The translations under genes and the position numbers were made by a program. The notes beneath the pieces were generated by a model that saw only the letters and a program-made list of their open reading frames with translations, ran no database searches and was not told the origin of the DNA. Source: Dyella monticola (GTDB taxonomy: Bacteria > Pseudomonadota > Gammaproteobacteria > Xanthomonadales > Rhodanobacteraceae). Taken from it: 57,877 nt of DNA. The stretch is from positions 825,325 through 883,201 of the forward strand of contig NZ_QRBE01000001.1 in NCBI RefSeq assembly GCF_003363155.1. Reading direction: 5' to 3'. Positions within the stretch are counted from its first letter, which is position 1; every line of letters starts with the position of its first letter. This document shows, one piece after another, positions 35,301-43,758 of this stretch.

Positions 35301-37946
35301 GCTGGGACGCAGGTCACCAACTACCAATACGACGCCGTCGGCAACATCGTGTTCGTCAGCTCACAGACGAACGGTACCGGCGGCACGCAACAGGCGTTCA
35401 CCTACGACACGCGCAACCTGCTGACCACCGAGGCGCTGGGGTTGCCAGGCGCGGGCTACACCTGGGCGATGGGCTATGCGTATGACGCCTATGGCCACGC
35501 CAGTGCCGTTGCCTATCCGTCCTACAACAACGCGATCGAGACGGTGGTGTACAGCCCGGATGCGCTGGGTCGTGCGACCCAAGTCAGCAGCTATGCCACG
35601 GGCATCAGCTATTTCCCCAACAACCAGGTGGCCGGCTTCACCTACGGCAGTGGCGCCAGCTATACCGCGCAGCAGAACACGCGCCAATTGCTGAGCAATT
35701 TCAGCGATGGCATGGGCGGCAGCGCAGCCATCAACGAGGGCTACACCTACGATGCCAACGGCAACATCACCAACGTCGCCGACGACGTGCCGAACGGCAC
35801 GCGCGGCAAGACCTTCACCTATGACGCCCTCAACCGGCTCACCAGTGCGACGGCCAGCGGCCTCTATGGCGTGGAAAGCTACACCTACGATGCACTCAAC
35901 AACCTGCGCAGCCGCGTCACCGGCGGCAACACGCTGACGCTCAATTACAACGCCAGCAATCAATTGGCGAGCGTGTCCGAAGGCGCCACGACCACCACCG
36001 TCTACGGCTATGACAACCAGGGCAACCGCAACAGCCTCAGCAGCGGTGGTGCGACCACTACGTATAATTTCGATGTCGAGAATCAGCTGCTGAATGTGTC
36101 GGGTGTGGAAAGCTATTTCTACGATGCCGCCGGCCGCCGTGTCACCAAGACCAATACCAGCGGCGCGGTGTCGGCGTATTACATGTATGACCAGGCCGGC
36201 CAGCTGATGTACGAGTTCGATCCGGCCACCGCCACGGGCACGAACTACGTCTATCTGGGCACCAAACTGATCGCCAAAGACGTGATGCAACAGGTGGAGA
36301 TACCGACCGGCGTCACGACCAGCCCCGCCAATCCGACCGCCGGCACGCCCTTCACGGTGAGCTGGAACGCCGTGCCCGATGCGACCAGCTACACGCTGCA
36401 AACCACCAACGGCTTGAGCGGCACCACCACGGTGTACAACGGCAGCGCCACCTCGACCACGCAGACGCTCACCACCGGTGGCGCGCAGTGGTATCAGTTG
36501 AATGCGTGCAGCAGCGCCGGCTGCAGTGGGTGGGCAGCCGTGCAGGTGGCTGTATGGCCGGGCATCCCGACCTTCGGCCCGTTGCCGACCGGAACGGACA
36601 ACGGCGGTTACACCGTCAGCTGGAGCGCACCGCCAGGCGCCGACACCTATGACGTGGGGGTCTCCACCGATGGTGGCACCACCTGGACGGCCCTTGCCAC
36701 CGGCACCACCAGCAATTCAATCGCGCAGCCGGGGAACGTGACCGGTAGTTACACCTATCGCGTGCAGGCACATAACCGGCAGGTGACGGGCACGGCCGGC
36801 TGGGCGGTCTCGCCGGTGGTGACGGTCAACACCAGCTATGGCGTGACACCTACCCCGACGCCTACGCTCAGCGTGCCCGGCACCAGCTATAGCGGCAGTG
36901 CCACGATCAGCTGGACCGCCGCATCACCGGTCACCAGTTACACGCTGCAGCAAAGCGCCAACGGCGGCAGCACCTGGGCGACGGTGCCCCTCACAGGGAC
37001 CACCAGCGCGAACGTCACGGGCTTGGCAGCGGGCAGCTACGTGTATCAGCTGCAAGCCTGCAACACCGCTGGCGGTGGCAATGCGTGCACGAGTTGGGTC
37101 GCGGGCGGACCAATGGTGGTGACGCTGCCGCCGTCGCCTGCGCCAACGGCCTCGGTGCAAACCGTCAACAGCAATAGCGGCATCTACATCGTCGACTGGT
37201 CGGGCAATAACGAAGCCACCAGTTACACCGTACAGATGCAAGTCAACGGCGGTGCCTGGACCACCGTGCAGACCAGTACCGGCACGGCCTATGACGCCAC
37301 GGGCCAAACGGATGCGACGTACGCCTACCGCGTGGAGGCTTGCAATGTGGCCGGTTGCAGCGGATGGAGCAACACCGTCACCACCACAGTCTTATTGCCG
37401 CCCGGTGCATCGTCCTTGAGTGGCGGCGGTACGAGCAACACGGGCAGCTACGGTGTGAGTTGGAGCGCGGTGGCCACGGCGACCAGTTACACCTTGCAGG
37501 AAAGCGTCAATAGCGGTGCATATGCCACCGTGCAGTCGAGCGGTGCGACGAGCTGGAGTACGAGCGGTCGTGGCAACGGTACGTATCAGTATCGCGTGCA
37601 GGCCTGTAACGGCGGGGGTTGCGGACCGTGGAGCAATGTCGTCACCGAGACCGTGACGCTTATCCCGGGCACACCATTGCCATCAATCACTCTGACGGGA
37701 TCAACCAGCAAATACACAATGCACGTGTCGTGGTCAGCCATGGCCAATGCAACCAGCTACAAACTTGAAATGAAGTCAACGGCAGAAAATGGCACCGTTA
37801 CAAGTCCAGAGCCGGTCTACACCGGCAGTGCGACGACATTCTCAGAGATCGGCAACAACGAAGTGACCTATGACTTCCAAGTGCAAGCCTGCAACAGCAC
37901 GGGATGTTCCGCGTGGAGCGAGTGGAGTGGCATCTTTGTCCCATGA
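32310..37946 (+). CDS. RHS/YD-repeat body with C-terminal fibronectin-III repeats, no toxin tip
   Basis: This 1878-residue exported protein begins with a signal peptide (to about residue 30, GLARSQ). The N-terminal part (NPFGENISPYNGELSFEETDV) is of the kind that precedes RHS cages. YD repeats follow to about residue 1325 (YDALNRLTSATASGLYGVESYTYDALNNL is typical). At YVYLGTKLIAKD, where RHS proteins normally continue into the DHxGSPxxxTD core and toxin, it switches to about six Fn3-like repeats (pattern SWNAVPDATSYTLQ, YRVQACNxxGCSGWSN) to the stop. It thus lacks the RHS tip and toxin, which are encoded separately downstream. It probably forms a secreted shell or surface protein. Confidence 0.9.
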   Translation: MHREARDWGRIGVCLCLAWALGTSGLARSQSTVTPDQEYQQLIKVNQDIQPLGANPFGENISPYNGELSFEETDVSLAGNGPAIVIARSLSTTNPLSYSFDADRPFADWDLDIPRIETVVVAKIQGGNTGWITSGLTIGSRCSNFSPPAQPSPTKNGDEWYPDQWWYGYHLIVPGEGSQDLMTRAPANALAPAAGTSTYSIITKQNWMIACTASNAADDGGQGFIALAPDGTQYTFTHLVLRSMTTLDSGGTGVGGLNPLQRNDAFMYVTQVVDRFGNSLTYSYNNTNGNLTSITASDGRSVTINYDSTGFLITSITANTSGTNVAPRTWTYAYNTSNPDLPTLTSVSLPDGSAWSYNLGAFQTTPMTTIASGDCSANNLGTVAEATVTGTITHPSGLTGTFTLQVLPHGRSYVQHICWGPTGSGTDSPYYQYPEQYYQPTITSKSFSGAGVPAETWSYNYSAANASSTADACAASGTCASTVWTDVTDPNGNDVVYSYSNKWGYTEGQLLSTTYYSGAAAGNNVLRTETNTYANPTGGPWPTQYGEDLQDRNNIQQTTELAPLQIRQTQEEGDTYTWSAAKYDNYAHPIDVTRSNSIGGQQPIEETTTYLDDPNLWVLDPVVSVLNNTTGETELFNKYDTGTDLLIKRYRFGELMMTYSYDNSGQLLTFMDGDSNVTALGNYKLGVPQEIDYPDGGTELLTVDDLRQITSITDQNNNTTQYSYDPIGRIQQITYPTNDKVSWYPKTFSYTFVNSAERGIAAGHWDRVTTVGNAVTTTYFDTKLRPILSDTSNGSQDITTATSYDWTGATTFASYPVYGQPAITGLSTGTHHTYDALERETLTQEDSELGSLSTTTAYLSGAGKQVTDPKGNVTTTYYQVFDEPDYKDPVSVSAPGGVTQLIARDIYGNPTSITQSGAYGSENDSVTKTLAYDSVHRLCAISEPESGTTLMGYDPANNLAWSIQGQPPGSACVSTQPANATTRSYDPMNRVLTIQPPAGTQVTNYQYDAVGNIVFVSSQTNGTGGTQQAFTYDTRNLLTTEALGLPGAGYTWAMGYAYDAYGHASAVAYPSYNNAIETVVYSPDALGRATQVSSYATGISYFPNNQVAGFTYGSGASYTAQQNTRQLLSNFSDGMGGSAAINEGYTYDANGNITNVADDVPNGTRGKTFTYDALNRLTSATASGLYGVESYTYDALNNLRSRVTGGNTLTLNYNASNQLASVSEGATTTTVYGYDNQGNRNSLSSGGATTTYNFDVENQLLNVSGVESYFYDAAGRRVTKTNTSGAVSAYYMYDQAGQLMYEFDPATATGTNYVYLGTKLIAKDVMQQVEIPTGVTTSPANPTAGTPFTVSWNAVPDATSYTLQTTNGLSGTTTVYNGSATSTTQTLTTGGAQWYQLNACSSAGCSGWAAVQVAVWPGIPTFGPLPTGTDNGGYTVSWSAPPGADTYDVGVSTDGGTTWTALATGTTSNSIAQPGNVTGSYTYRVQAHNRQVTGTAGWAVSPVVTVNTSYGVTPTPTPTLSVPGTSYSGSATISWTAASPVTSYTLQQSANGGSTWATVPLTGTTSANVTGLAAGSYVYQLQACNTAGGGNACTSWVAGGPMVVTLPPSPAPTASVQTVNSNSGIYIVDWSGNNEATSYTVQMQVNGGAWTTVQTSTGTAYDATGQTDATYAYRVEACNVAGCSGWSNTVTTTVLLPPGASSLSGGGTSNTGSYGVSWSAVATATSYTLQESVNSGAYATVQSSGATSWSTSGRGNGTYQYRVQACNGGGCGPWSNVVTETVTLIPGTPLPSITLTGSTSKYTMHVSWSAMANATSYKLEMKSTAENGTVTSPEPVYTGSATTFSEIGNNEVTYDFQVQACNSTGCSAWSEWSGIFVP

Positions 37947-38035
37947 GGGGCGGTAATAGGATGCGAAGGCTATGGATGGCCGGATCGCCAAATAAGGCCA
38001 GGCATTGGTAATGCTCATCATTTGGAGAGAAAGGT

Positions 38036-39145
38036 ATGCGTAGCAGACGATGGTTAAGTGTGATGAGCATGCTTGCGCTTGTCTTTGGTGCAACATCCCT
38101 GAACGCGCAGGATGTTTCCTTCGGTACGTTGCCTGCACTTCGCGTAAGCACGCCTGTACCTTCAGGCCTGCACGTCCCCGGCGACGTCGACGGCAACGGC
38201 GTGTCGGACATCTTCCTGTTCGACACCGCCACCAGCCAGGTCGGCTATTGGCTGATGAACACCAACGATGCGAACGGCACCGTCACCAAGCTGAGCTCAC
38301 AAACCTTCAACGTGACACCCGGCTACTTCGTCGGCGCCATCGGCGATTTCAACGGCGATGGCTTGGCGGACATGGTGCTGACCAGCAGCGCCCACGACCT
38401 GGTCCTGTGGACCAATAACGGCAGCGGCGGCTTCACCACCTCCTCGCTCGGCACCTACGACGCCGGTTGGCTGTTGGTGGGCGCAGGCGATGTCGATGGT
38501 GATGGCCAGGACGACCTGCTCTGGTTCAACGCCACGACCTGCCAATTCAGCTATTGGCTGATGCGCAACGGCGTGCACGTCGAGACCGACACCACCAGCG
38601 TCACCTGTGGTTATTACCCGATCTCCATCGGCTACTACACACCCTCCAACCGCATTTCCGTGATCTGGACCAGCAGCGCGCAGGATCTGGAGATCTGGGA
38701 CAGCGCCGGCAACGGGTTCACGCCCTACGGCTTCGGTGCGTTTGGGCCAGGCAGCACCATGGTCGCACTCGGCGGTGGCTACGAAGGCACGCTGATGAGT
38801 CTGATCTACATCGGCTCCAACGCCACCGCGTACGGCCTCGAACTGGACCGCAGCTTCAACGCCGTCGGCCAACAAACGCTCTGGCAAACCACCGAGTGGT
38901 GGCTCGACAACAACTACCGCCTGCCGTGGAGTTCCGCCGGCTTTCTCATCGAAGGCCGCGGCACCAACATGACCGGCGTGATCTACCAGCACGGCGCCAC
39001 GCAAATCGAGGCCTGCCCGCCGATGGGCGGCAGCGGCTACGAAAGCACGCCGGCCCCGTTGCCTTACACCTGCCCGAGCTTCTCGATTCCATCCGGGTGG
39101 AAGGTGATTGGAGCCATGGCCAACGGCATCGTGCCGGGCGGTTAA
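38036..39145 (+). CDS. Secreted FG-GAP/VCBS-repeat protein
   Basis: This 369-residue protein starts with a signal peptide (MRSRRWLSVMSMLALVFG to SLNAQ). It contains FG-GAP/VCBS repeats such as VPGDVDGNGVSDIFLFDTATSQVGYWLMN, GDFNGDGLADMVLTSS and GDVDGDGQDDLLWFNATTCQFSYWLM. The D-x-D/N-G-D loops suggest calcium binding and a beta-propeller. The gene lies between the RHS body and the first RHS tip-toxin in the same direction, so it may be part of the delivered surface complex. A decayed duplicate lies near 41.9-42.2 kb. Confidence 0.85.
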   Translation: MRSRRWLSVMSMLALVFGATSLNAQDVSFGTLPALRVSTPVPSGLHVPGDVDGNGVSDIFLFDTATSQVGYWLMNTNDANGTVTKLSSQTFNVTPGYFVGAIGDFNGDGLADMVLTSSAHDLVLWTNNGSGGFTTSSLGTYDAGWLLVGAGDVDGDGQDDLLWFNATTCQFSYWLMRNGVHVETDTTSVTCGYYPISIGYYTPSNRISVIWTSSAQDLEIWDSAGNGFTPYGFGAFGPGSTMVALGGGYEGTLMSLIYIGSNATAYGLELDRSFNAVGQQTLWQTTEWWLDNNYRLPWSSAGFLIEGRGTNMTGVIYQHGATQIEACPPMGGSGYESTPAPLPYTCPSFSIPSGWKVIGAMANGIVPGG

Positions 39146-39208
39146 AGCGCAGAGCGCAGATCGATGGATGGGCGGATATCAACGGTAACCAGGAAAGGAC
39201 AGGACGCC

Positions 39209-40252
39209 ATGAGTGCCAACGCAAGCGGGCCGCAGATGAAAGGGATCAAGACCGTGCTCCGATGGATGGCATCGCTGATGCTGTTCGTCAGTATGCATGC
39301 GTTGGCCCAGGGCCTGGGCACGGTGACCTATGTGTACACCGACCCGCAGGGTACGCCCTTGGCGGAAACCGACGCCCATGGAAACATCACGGCGACGTTT
39401 GAGTACACGCCGTATGGGACCTATGCGCCGACGGGAACGACTAACCCGGGGCCGGATCCGACGGGTCCGAGCTATACCGGGCACGTGAATGACCCGGAGA
39501 GCAATCTCGTTTATATGCAGGCGAGGTATTACGATTCGGTAACGGGGCGTTTTTTAAGTGTGGACCCGGTGACGCCCGGTGTTGGTAACGAGTTCTCCTT
39601 TAATCGATACGACTACGGCGACAATAACCCAATCGCGAACATTGATCCCAACGGGAAGTTCCCCGGAGATCCCGGGGGTGACGCCGGCGATTCAGCCTAC
39701 AACGCACAACTAAGCGGCTCTGTAAGCGGCACGGGAAATTTGGCAGTAACCAAGGCAAATAATAATGCTCCTAACGGTACGCCAAAATCGATGAAAAAAT
39801 ATTTTTGCAGAAATTGTTCAAGAGCTATAGCGGCAATGCAAACTATGAGCTTCTTCAACATTGACTACAGTGGACTAACCGTATTTTACAACCCTGCCAT
39901 TCAAGATAATGCTGACACACTGCAGCAAGCTCAGCTGATCGTTGGCCCTAACTTATTTTCGAACCGATCATTTGGCGGTATCGGGCTAATCCTGTCGCAT
40001 GAAGTGGAAGGTCACTGGGATTTGCAGCTTAAGGGTGCCTATACCGTCGATTATAGAGATCAACCAAGCTGGATGAGGGAGGTTCAGGCGTATAGATACG
40101 AACTTAAGCCGTCCAACATCGCGAGGTTTTTGCCATACGGATTAACGCAGGGTGAAATTGATCAAGAGAGAAGTAATCTAATGCGTTACTATAACGGTCT
40201 CACTCCAACCAACAAGAAAAACGTTGATAGCGGTATCTACAAGCCATGGTGA
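39209..40252 (+). CDS. Stand-alone RHS tip with HExxxH-type toxin domain (tip-toxin 1)
   Basis: This 347-residue protein has three parts. Residues 1-34 form a signal peptide (MASLMLFVSMHALAQ). Residues 38-155 are an RHS core tip (YVYTDPQGTPLAETDAHGN, YMQARYYDSVTGRFLSVDP). Residues about 165-347 are a variable domain. That domain contains SHEVEGHW with a possible zinc site H264-E265-x3-H269, and a later Glu291 (REVQAYRYE), so a metallopeptidase-like or related hydrolase toxin is suggested. The start at 39209 is homologous to the other tips. The putative immunity gene overlaps its stop by 7 bases. The tip is normally the end of a giant RHS protein, and here it is its own secreted protein. Confidence 0.8.
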   Translation: MSANASGPQMKGIKTVLRWMASLMLFVSMHALAQGLGTVTYVYTDPQGTPLAETDAHGNITATFEYTPYGTYAPTGTTNPGPDPTGPSYTGHVNDPESNLVYMQARYYDSVTGRFLSVDPVTPGVGNEFSFNRYDYGDNNPIANIDPNGKFPGDPGGDAGDSAYNAQLSGSVSGTGNLAVTKANNNAPNGTPKSMKKYFCRNCSRAIAAMQTMSFFNIDYSGLTVFYNPAIQDNADTLQQAQLIVGPNLFSNRSFGGIGLILSHEVEGHWDLQLKGAYTVDYRDQPSWMREVQAYRYELKPSNIARFLPYGLTQGEIDQERSNLMRYYNGLTPTNKKNVDSGIYKPW

Positions 40253-40746
40253 GGATTATGAGAGCATTAAAAAGTGTTTTAATAGTTGTCCTCGTGAGCT
40301 CATTGGTGCCCCGCACGTCATTGGCGAAGGATGTGAGTTTGATACTGCAAAAGGATAAAACAAACCTAATGCTGGTTATCAAGAATTCTAGCGACCATAA
40401 CGTAAAAGTAAGTCATTTATTTTCGATAAGCTCACTGATCGGACCGATACGCTTCAGGGTGGAGCACAATGGGAGTGTATTGGATCTGCGCGCGGAAGGA
40501 AGCACCGAAGCGCCAAATGAAGGGCTTTATATCACCCTATATCCGTATCAAATGGTGGGTGCTGAATACGACATCTCGTTTATTAAAGCTCTATATGGGA
40601 TGACAATTGGGTGTTATGCGATAAGTGCATCGTACGACGATGGAGTCGCTTCGCAATTTAATGCATACGATAAGAAAATCACTTCAAACTCCATGACTTT
40701 ATGCTTTAAGGAGGGCGGAAAGTCCTCCAGCAAACCAAAGCCATAA
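40246..40746 (+). CDS. Putative exported immunity protein for tip-toxin 1
   Basis: This is a 166-residue AT-rich gene overlapping the toxin stop by 7 bases. A second ATG at 40258 gives a cleaner signal peptide (MRALKSVLIVVLVSSLVPRTSLAK). The mature part is a small beta-rich domain (LMLVIKNSSDHNVKVS, PIRFRVEHNG). It is homologous to the protein at 42322-42762. Export to the periplasm implies that the toxin acts there. The immunity role is inferred from position and export. Confidence 0.65.
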   Translation: MVRIMRALKSVLIVVLVSSLVPRTSLAKDVSLILQKDKTNLMLVIKNSSDHNVKVSHLFSISSLIGPIRFRVEHNGSVLDLRAEGSTEAPNEGLYITLYPYQMVGAEYDISFIKALYGMTIGCYAISASYDDGVASQFNAYDKKITSNSMTLCFKEGGKSSSKPKP

Positions 40747-40863
40747 ATGCTCATGTAACGAAAAAGAAGCGCTAACTACATCGGTCCATTGAGCTTGCAC
40801 GGACTGGGTTTACGTCGTCGGCAACTTCGTGTCGGATATCAATCTGTGAAATTCGACCAGGAG

Positions 40864-41022
40864 TCAGGTCGCTTTTGGTTGATGTTGAGCCTTGGCTTGC
40901 CGTAGTTTGGCTTCGATGGCAGTGCGAAAATGTGATGCGCGGGGTGCGGGTTGCTGCTGAAGGCGTGTGCACATGAGTTGGTTATCGCTGATCGCACTTT
41001 TGAATAATGTGCGATAGGCGAT
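40864..41022 (-). pseudogene. C-terminal remnant of a REP-associated transposase
   Basis: Read leftward, the frame gives AYRTLFKSAISDNQLM then RASHFRTAIEAKLRQAKAQ and a stop, matching the conserved C-terminal end of RAYT proteins (YRxLF...F...IExxL). No N-terminal catalytic part remains. Its 5' end is shared with a second copy at 42221-42270. Confidence 0.6.
40973..41022. repeat. 50-bp direct repeat, copy 1 (copy 2 at 42221-42270)
   Basis: The two copies are identical over 50 bases starting ATGAGTTGGTTATCGC. The sequence also contains an imperfect inverted repeat (TATCGCTGATCGCAC and GTGCGATAGGCGATA, two mismatches). Both copies sit at cassette borders in the RHS region. Confidence 0.8.
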
Positions 41023-41076
41023 ATATGCAGCGGACATTGCAAGAATGGCTCGCGTAGACGAAAAGCAGACGACGCC

Positions 41077-41405
41077 ATGAGTGCCAGCGCAACCCAGCCG
41101 CCGGTGAAAGGCGTGAGGACCGTGCTCCGATGGATGGCATCGCTGATGCTGTTCGTCAGTGTGCATGCGCTGGCCCAGGGCCTGGGCACGTCGCTGGCTT
41201 TGACAAGGTTCTCGTTACTGTCAGACAGGCTGTTGGGGAGGCCTTAAATAACGTAGATCCTACAGACGGTGCTATTGGCTATAACATGCGCACTCAAGAG
41301 CAGTCCGCGGGTAATCATCCATTCTGGGGGCAAGCTGTGCACACGATGTCCGGTCCCTACGTTTCTCCCACTCCTTACACATATATATTCACTTATGGAA
41401 AATAA
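41077..41405 (+). pseudogene. Truncated RHS tip joined out of frame to a toxin remnant
   Basis: An RHS tip leader nearly identical to the other two (MSASATQPPVKG to VHALAQGLGT) runs in frame from 41077 but is cut just after its signal peptide and ends at TAA 41245-41247. In another frame, from about 41196 to the stop at 41405, lies a C-terminal toxin fragment (ALNNVDPTDGAIGYNMRTQ, MSGPYVSPTPYTYIFTYG). The whole RHS core is missing, so this is a broken cassette. Its immunity gene survives downstream. Confidence 0.7.
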
Positions 41406-41874
41406 TTTTAAGTGCCGAGCGGTCTTGTTCTTGTGTATGGTCGCCATCCCTTTGTGTGGAAGAGCCGCTGATGATAAAGCGCCGATGTATCGTTCAATAC
41501 ATTGTTTGCTTAGTGACGGTTACATTCGTTCGCATGTATTGAAGTACGTTGGATTAAGCATGAATGGCGTCGCGTCCGTATCGTTTCATCAAGGTGCCTT
41601 GATAAACCCTACTCATCGAGAAAAAACGTACAATGTTGTCCTGTTTTCGGCGGCCCGAACAAAATCTGCATTGCTAATGGTTGACGCTTCCGATGAGATG
41701 CATTTAAAAATTATTCCAAATGGATATTTATTATCTAAGCAAGGGTTGCATTGGACGGTGGAAGAGGGTGGTGGTGGTTATATTGACTATGAGACTATTG
41801 CTAATTTTGTGGACTCGCTGTCATCAAAAAAGGTTTCTAGAGTAAAGTTGATCGCAAGCACCTCAGGTTGTTGA
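41395..41874 (+). CDS. Putative exported immunity protein 2 (orphaned)
   Basis: This 159-residue protein starts at an ATG overlapping the end of the toxin remnant. It has a signal peptide (CRAVLFLCMVAIPLCGRAADD) and a soluble domain I do not recognise (HCLLSDGYIRSHVLKYVGLSM, IDYETIANFVDSL). The gene is AT-rich compared with the surrounding genome. An immunity role is inferred only from its place behind a toxin fragment. The toxin is broken, so the gene may now give protection against others. Confidence 0.6.
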   Translation: MENNFKCRAVLFLCMVAIPLCGRAADDKAPMYRSIHCLLSDGYIRSHVLKYVGLSMNGVASVSFHQGALINPTHREKTYNVVLFSAARTKSALLMVDASDEMHLKIIPNGYLLSKQGLHWTVEEGGGGYIDYETIANFVDSLSSKKVSRVKLIASTSGC

Positions 41875-41935
41875 GAGAGCCCCGAAAAATCTTACCTAGT
41901 ATCGCGATGCGCGCAAGACGGGGTGTAGTTAAGCG

Positions 41936-42226
41936 ACAGGACCTGCTCTGGTTCAACTCAAGCACCTGCCAATTCAGCGATTGGCCGATCCGCAACGGAG
42001 TACGTCGAAACGAACACCGCCAGCGTCACCTGCGGCTATTACCCGATCTTCATAAGTTACTACACCCCCTTACAACCGCGTCTCCGTGATCTCGACCAGT
42101 AGCGCGTAGGATTTGGATATTTGGGATAGCGCCGGCAACGGGTTCACGCCCTACGGCTTCGGCGCGTTTGGGCCACGCAGCACCATGATCGCACTCGGCG
42201 GTGGCTACGAAGCCACGCTGATGAGT
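41936..42226 (+). pseudogene. Decayed fragment of the FG-GAP/VCBS gene
   Basis: The DNA parallels about 38510-38800 of the intact gene (QDLLWFNSSTCQFSDW against DDLLWFNATTCQFSYW, and GNGFTPYGFGAFGP in a later frame). Small indels shift the frame near 41995 and 42065. It ends at ATGAGT, where the sequence switches abruptly into repeat copy 2. Confidence 0.7.
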
Positions 42227-42270
42227 TGGTTATCGCTGATCGCACTTTTGAATAATGTGCGATAGGCGAT
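42221..42270. repeat. 50-bp direct repeat, copy 2
   Basis: This is identical to 40973-41022. The left edge coincides with ATGAGT, which is also the sequence of the VCBS gene at this point, suggesting recombination at a short shared sequence. Confidence 0.8.
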
Positions 42271-42321
42271 CTGCCTTTCGAGCGGATTGGCTATAAACCT
42301 GCACCTAATGGAATCTGAGCT

Positions 42322-42762
42322 ATGCGTAAAATAATTATTGGATTGGGTCTCATGATCGTTGCGGTACATTGCATAGCCGGAGACTTCCGTCTTGATTTGC
42401 ATGACCACGACAATTTCATGATTGTTTCCATCGAAAATCTCTCCGCCCAAGATATCAAGGTGAGTACAAAATTTACGCAGAATCCTGCCTTTGGCCTGAT
42501 TAGGTTTAATGTGTTGGAGAATGGACATGGTGTCGGATTTAAATCTGCACCAAATGAGGAGTTGCCGACGTCATCTGACTACCTGACACTTAAGCCTTAC
42601 GAGGTTTTTGGTCGCGCATTTTCTATTTCGGAAATTAGGAAATCGTATGGCATTACCGCAAAGTGCTTCGAAATTTCAGCTGAGTATCATGACTTTGTTT
42701 CAACGAGATTTGATTCGCTTTCATCGGTCATAAAATCCAATCAACTTCGAATTTGTCGGTAA
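42322..42762 (+). CDS. Orphan immunity-like exported protein (paralogue of immunity 1)
   Basis: This 146-residue protein has a signal peptide (MRKIIIGLGLMIVAVHCIAG) and aligns with the 40246-40746 protein. Shared features include FGLIRFNVLENG against IGPIRFRVEHNG, APNE, YLTLKPYEVFGRAF against YITLYPYQMVGAEY, and CFEISAEYHD against CYAISASYDD. No matching toxin lies upstream, where only VCBS debris and repeat copy 2 are found. It is probably a retained immunity gene. The AT-rich composition matches other immunity genes here. Confidence 0.65.
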   Translation: MRKIIIGLGLMIVAVHCIAGDFRLDLHDHDNFMIVSIENLSAQDIKVSTKFTQNPAFGLIRFNVLENGHGVGFKSAPNEELPTSSDYLTLKPYEVFGRAFSISEIRKSYGITAKCFEISAEYHDFVSTRFDSLSSVIKSNQLRICR

Positions 42763-42861
42763 GGTGCCAGTGGCCAACGGCATCGTGCCGGGCGGTTGAT
42801 GCGACGGTAAGCGCGGACTGATATGCAGATATCAACGGTAAACAGGAAGGGGCAGGACGCC

Positions 42862-43758
42862 ATGAGTGCCAACGCAACCCAGCCGCCGGTGAAAGGGGTG
42901 AGGACCGTGCTCCGATGGATGGCATCGCTGATGCTGTTCGTCAGCGTGCATGCGCTGGCGCAGGGCGTCGGCACGGTGACCTACGTGTACACCGACCCGC
43001 AAGGCACGCCGCTGGCGGAAACCGATGCCCATGGAAACATCACGGCGACCTTTGAGTACACGCCATATGGGACGTTTGCGCCGACCGGAACGACCAACCC
43101 CGGGCCGGATCCGAATGGCCCTGGGTATACTGGACATGTGAATGATCCGGAGACCATTCTCGTCTACATGCAGGCGCGGTATTACGATCCAGTAACGGGA
43201 CAGTTTCTTAGCGTCGATCCTATTGCGCCGGCTGCAGCCAACGAATTTAATTTCAATCGCTATGGCTATGCGAATAACAATCCTCTTCTCAATGTCGACC
43301 CAACCGGTAAGTTTCCCGGGGACCCAGCAGGAGATGGAGATTCGGTTTACAACGCTCAGATCGTGGGGATCGCGTCGGTGACTGTCGTCAGGGCGCTAAA
43401 CGTTTCAACACAAGCTTATTATGTATACGCCGATGGGACAGTTATAGTTCAGACGGGGGCAAGAAATGGCAGGGATAATAATCCAGGAAACTTAAGGCTG
43501 GGGAGTGCTAGGGCTTCAAGCACAACGATGGCATCTGGCTGGGATTATTCTCCGACATCTGCGACGGATACAGTCACTCGAAGGCAACCTTTTGCGATGT
43601 TTTCGAGCCCTTCTGTAGGCTTTGCAGCTGACGTAAAGACCTTGCAAAAAGGCTACGGAGATCTCGATATTTCTCGGGCGATCTCCCAATATGCGCCATC
43701 ATCTGACCATAATAATCCCGCAAATATGCATCTGATATTGCGCGCATGGCAGGTATAG
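42862..43758 (+). CDS. Stand-alone RHS tip with muramidase-like toxin domain (tip-toxin 3)
   Basis: The 298 residues have the same signal peptide and RHS tip as tip-toxin 1, almost identical up to GKFPGDP (residue 155). The C-terminal domain differs. RDNNPGNLR (204-212), FAMFSSPSVGFAADVKTL and AISQYAPSSDHNNPANM match the pattern of phage P5-like and other lysozyme-like peptidoglycan hydrolases (NNPGNxR, FxxPxxGxxA, YAPxxxN). The frame stops at 43758, but the expected family C-terminus continues in another frame (43746-43895), so a one-base shift may have truncated the toxin. The upstream frame opens at 42823, and the start is set by homology. Confidence 0.78.
   Translation: MSANATQPPVKGVRTVLRWMASLMLFVSVHALAQGVGTVTYVYTDPQGTPLAETDAHGNITATFEYTPYGTFAPTGTTNPGPDPNGPGYTGHVNDPETILVYMQARYYDPVTGQFLSVDPIAPAAANEFNFNRYGYANNNPLLNVDPTGKFPGDPAGDGDSVYNAQIVGIASVTVVRALNVSTQAYYVYADGTVIVQTGARNGRDNNPGNLRLGSARASSTTMASGWDYSPTSATDTVTRRQPFAMFSSPSVGFAADVKTLQKGYGDLDISRAISQYAPSSDHNNPANMHLILRAWQV

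Noticed and set aside
34347-36401. Long minus-strand frames opposite the RHS gene (326 and 346 codons)
   Set aside because: They are antisense shadows caused by the repeated codon pattern of the YD repeats and have no homologous motifs.
36298-37946. Fn3 repeat region considered as a CRISPR or DNA repeat array
   Set aside because: The repeat is at protein level with variable DNA, and the frame is open throughout.
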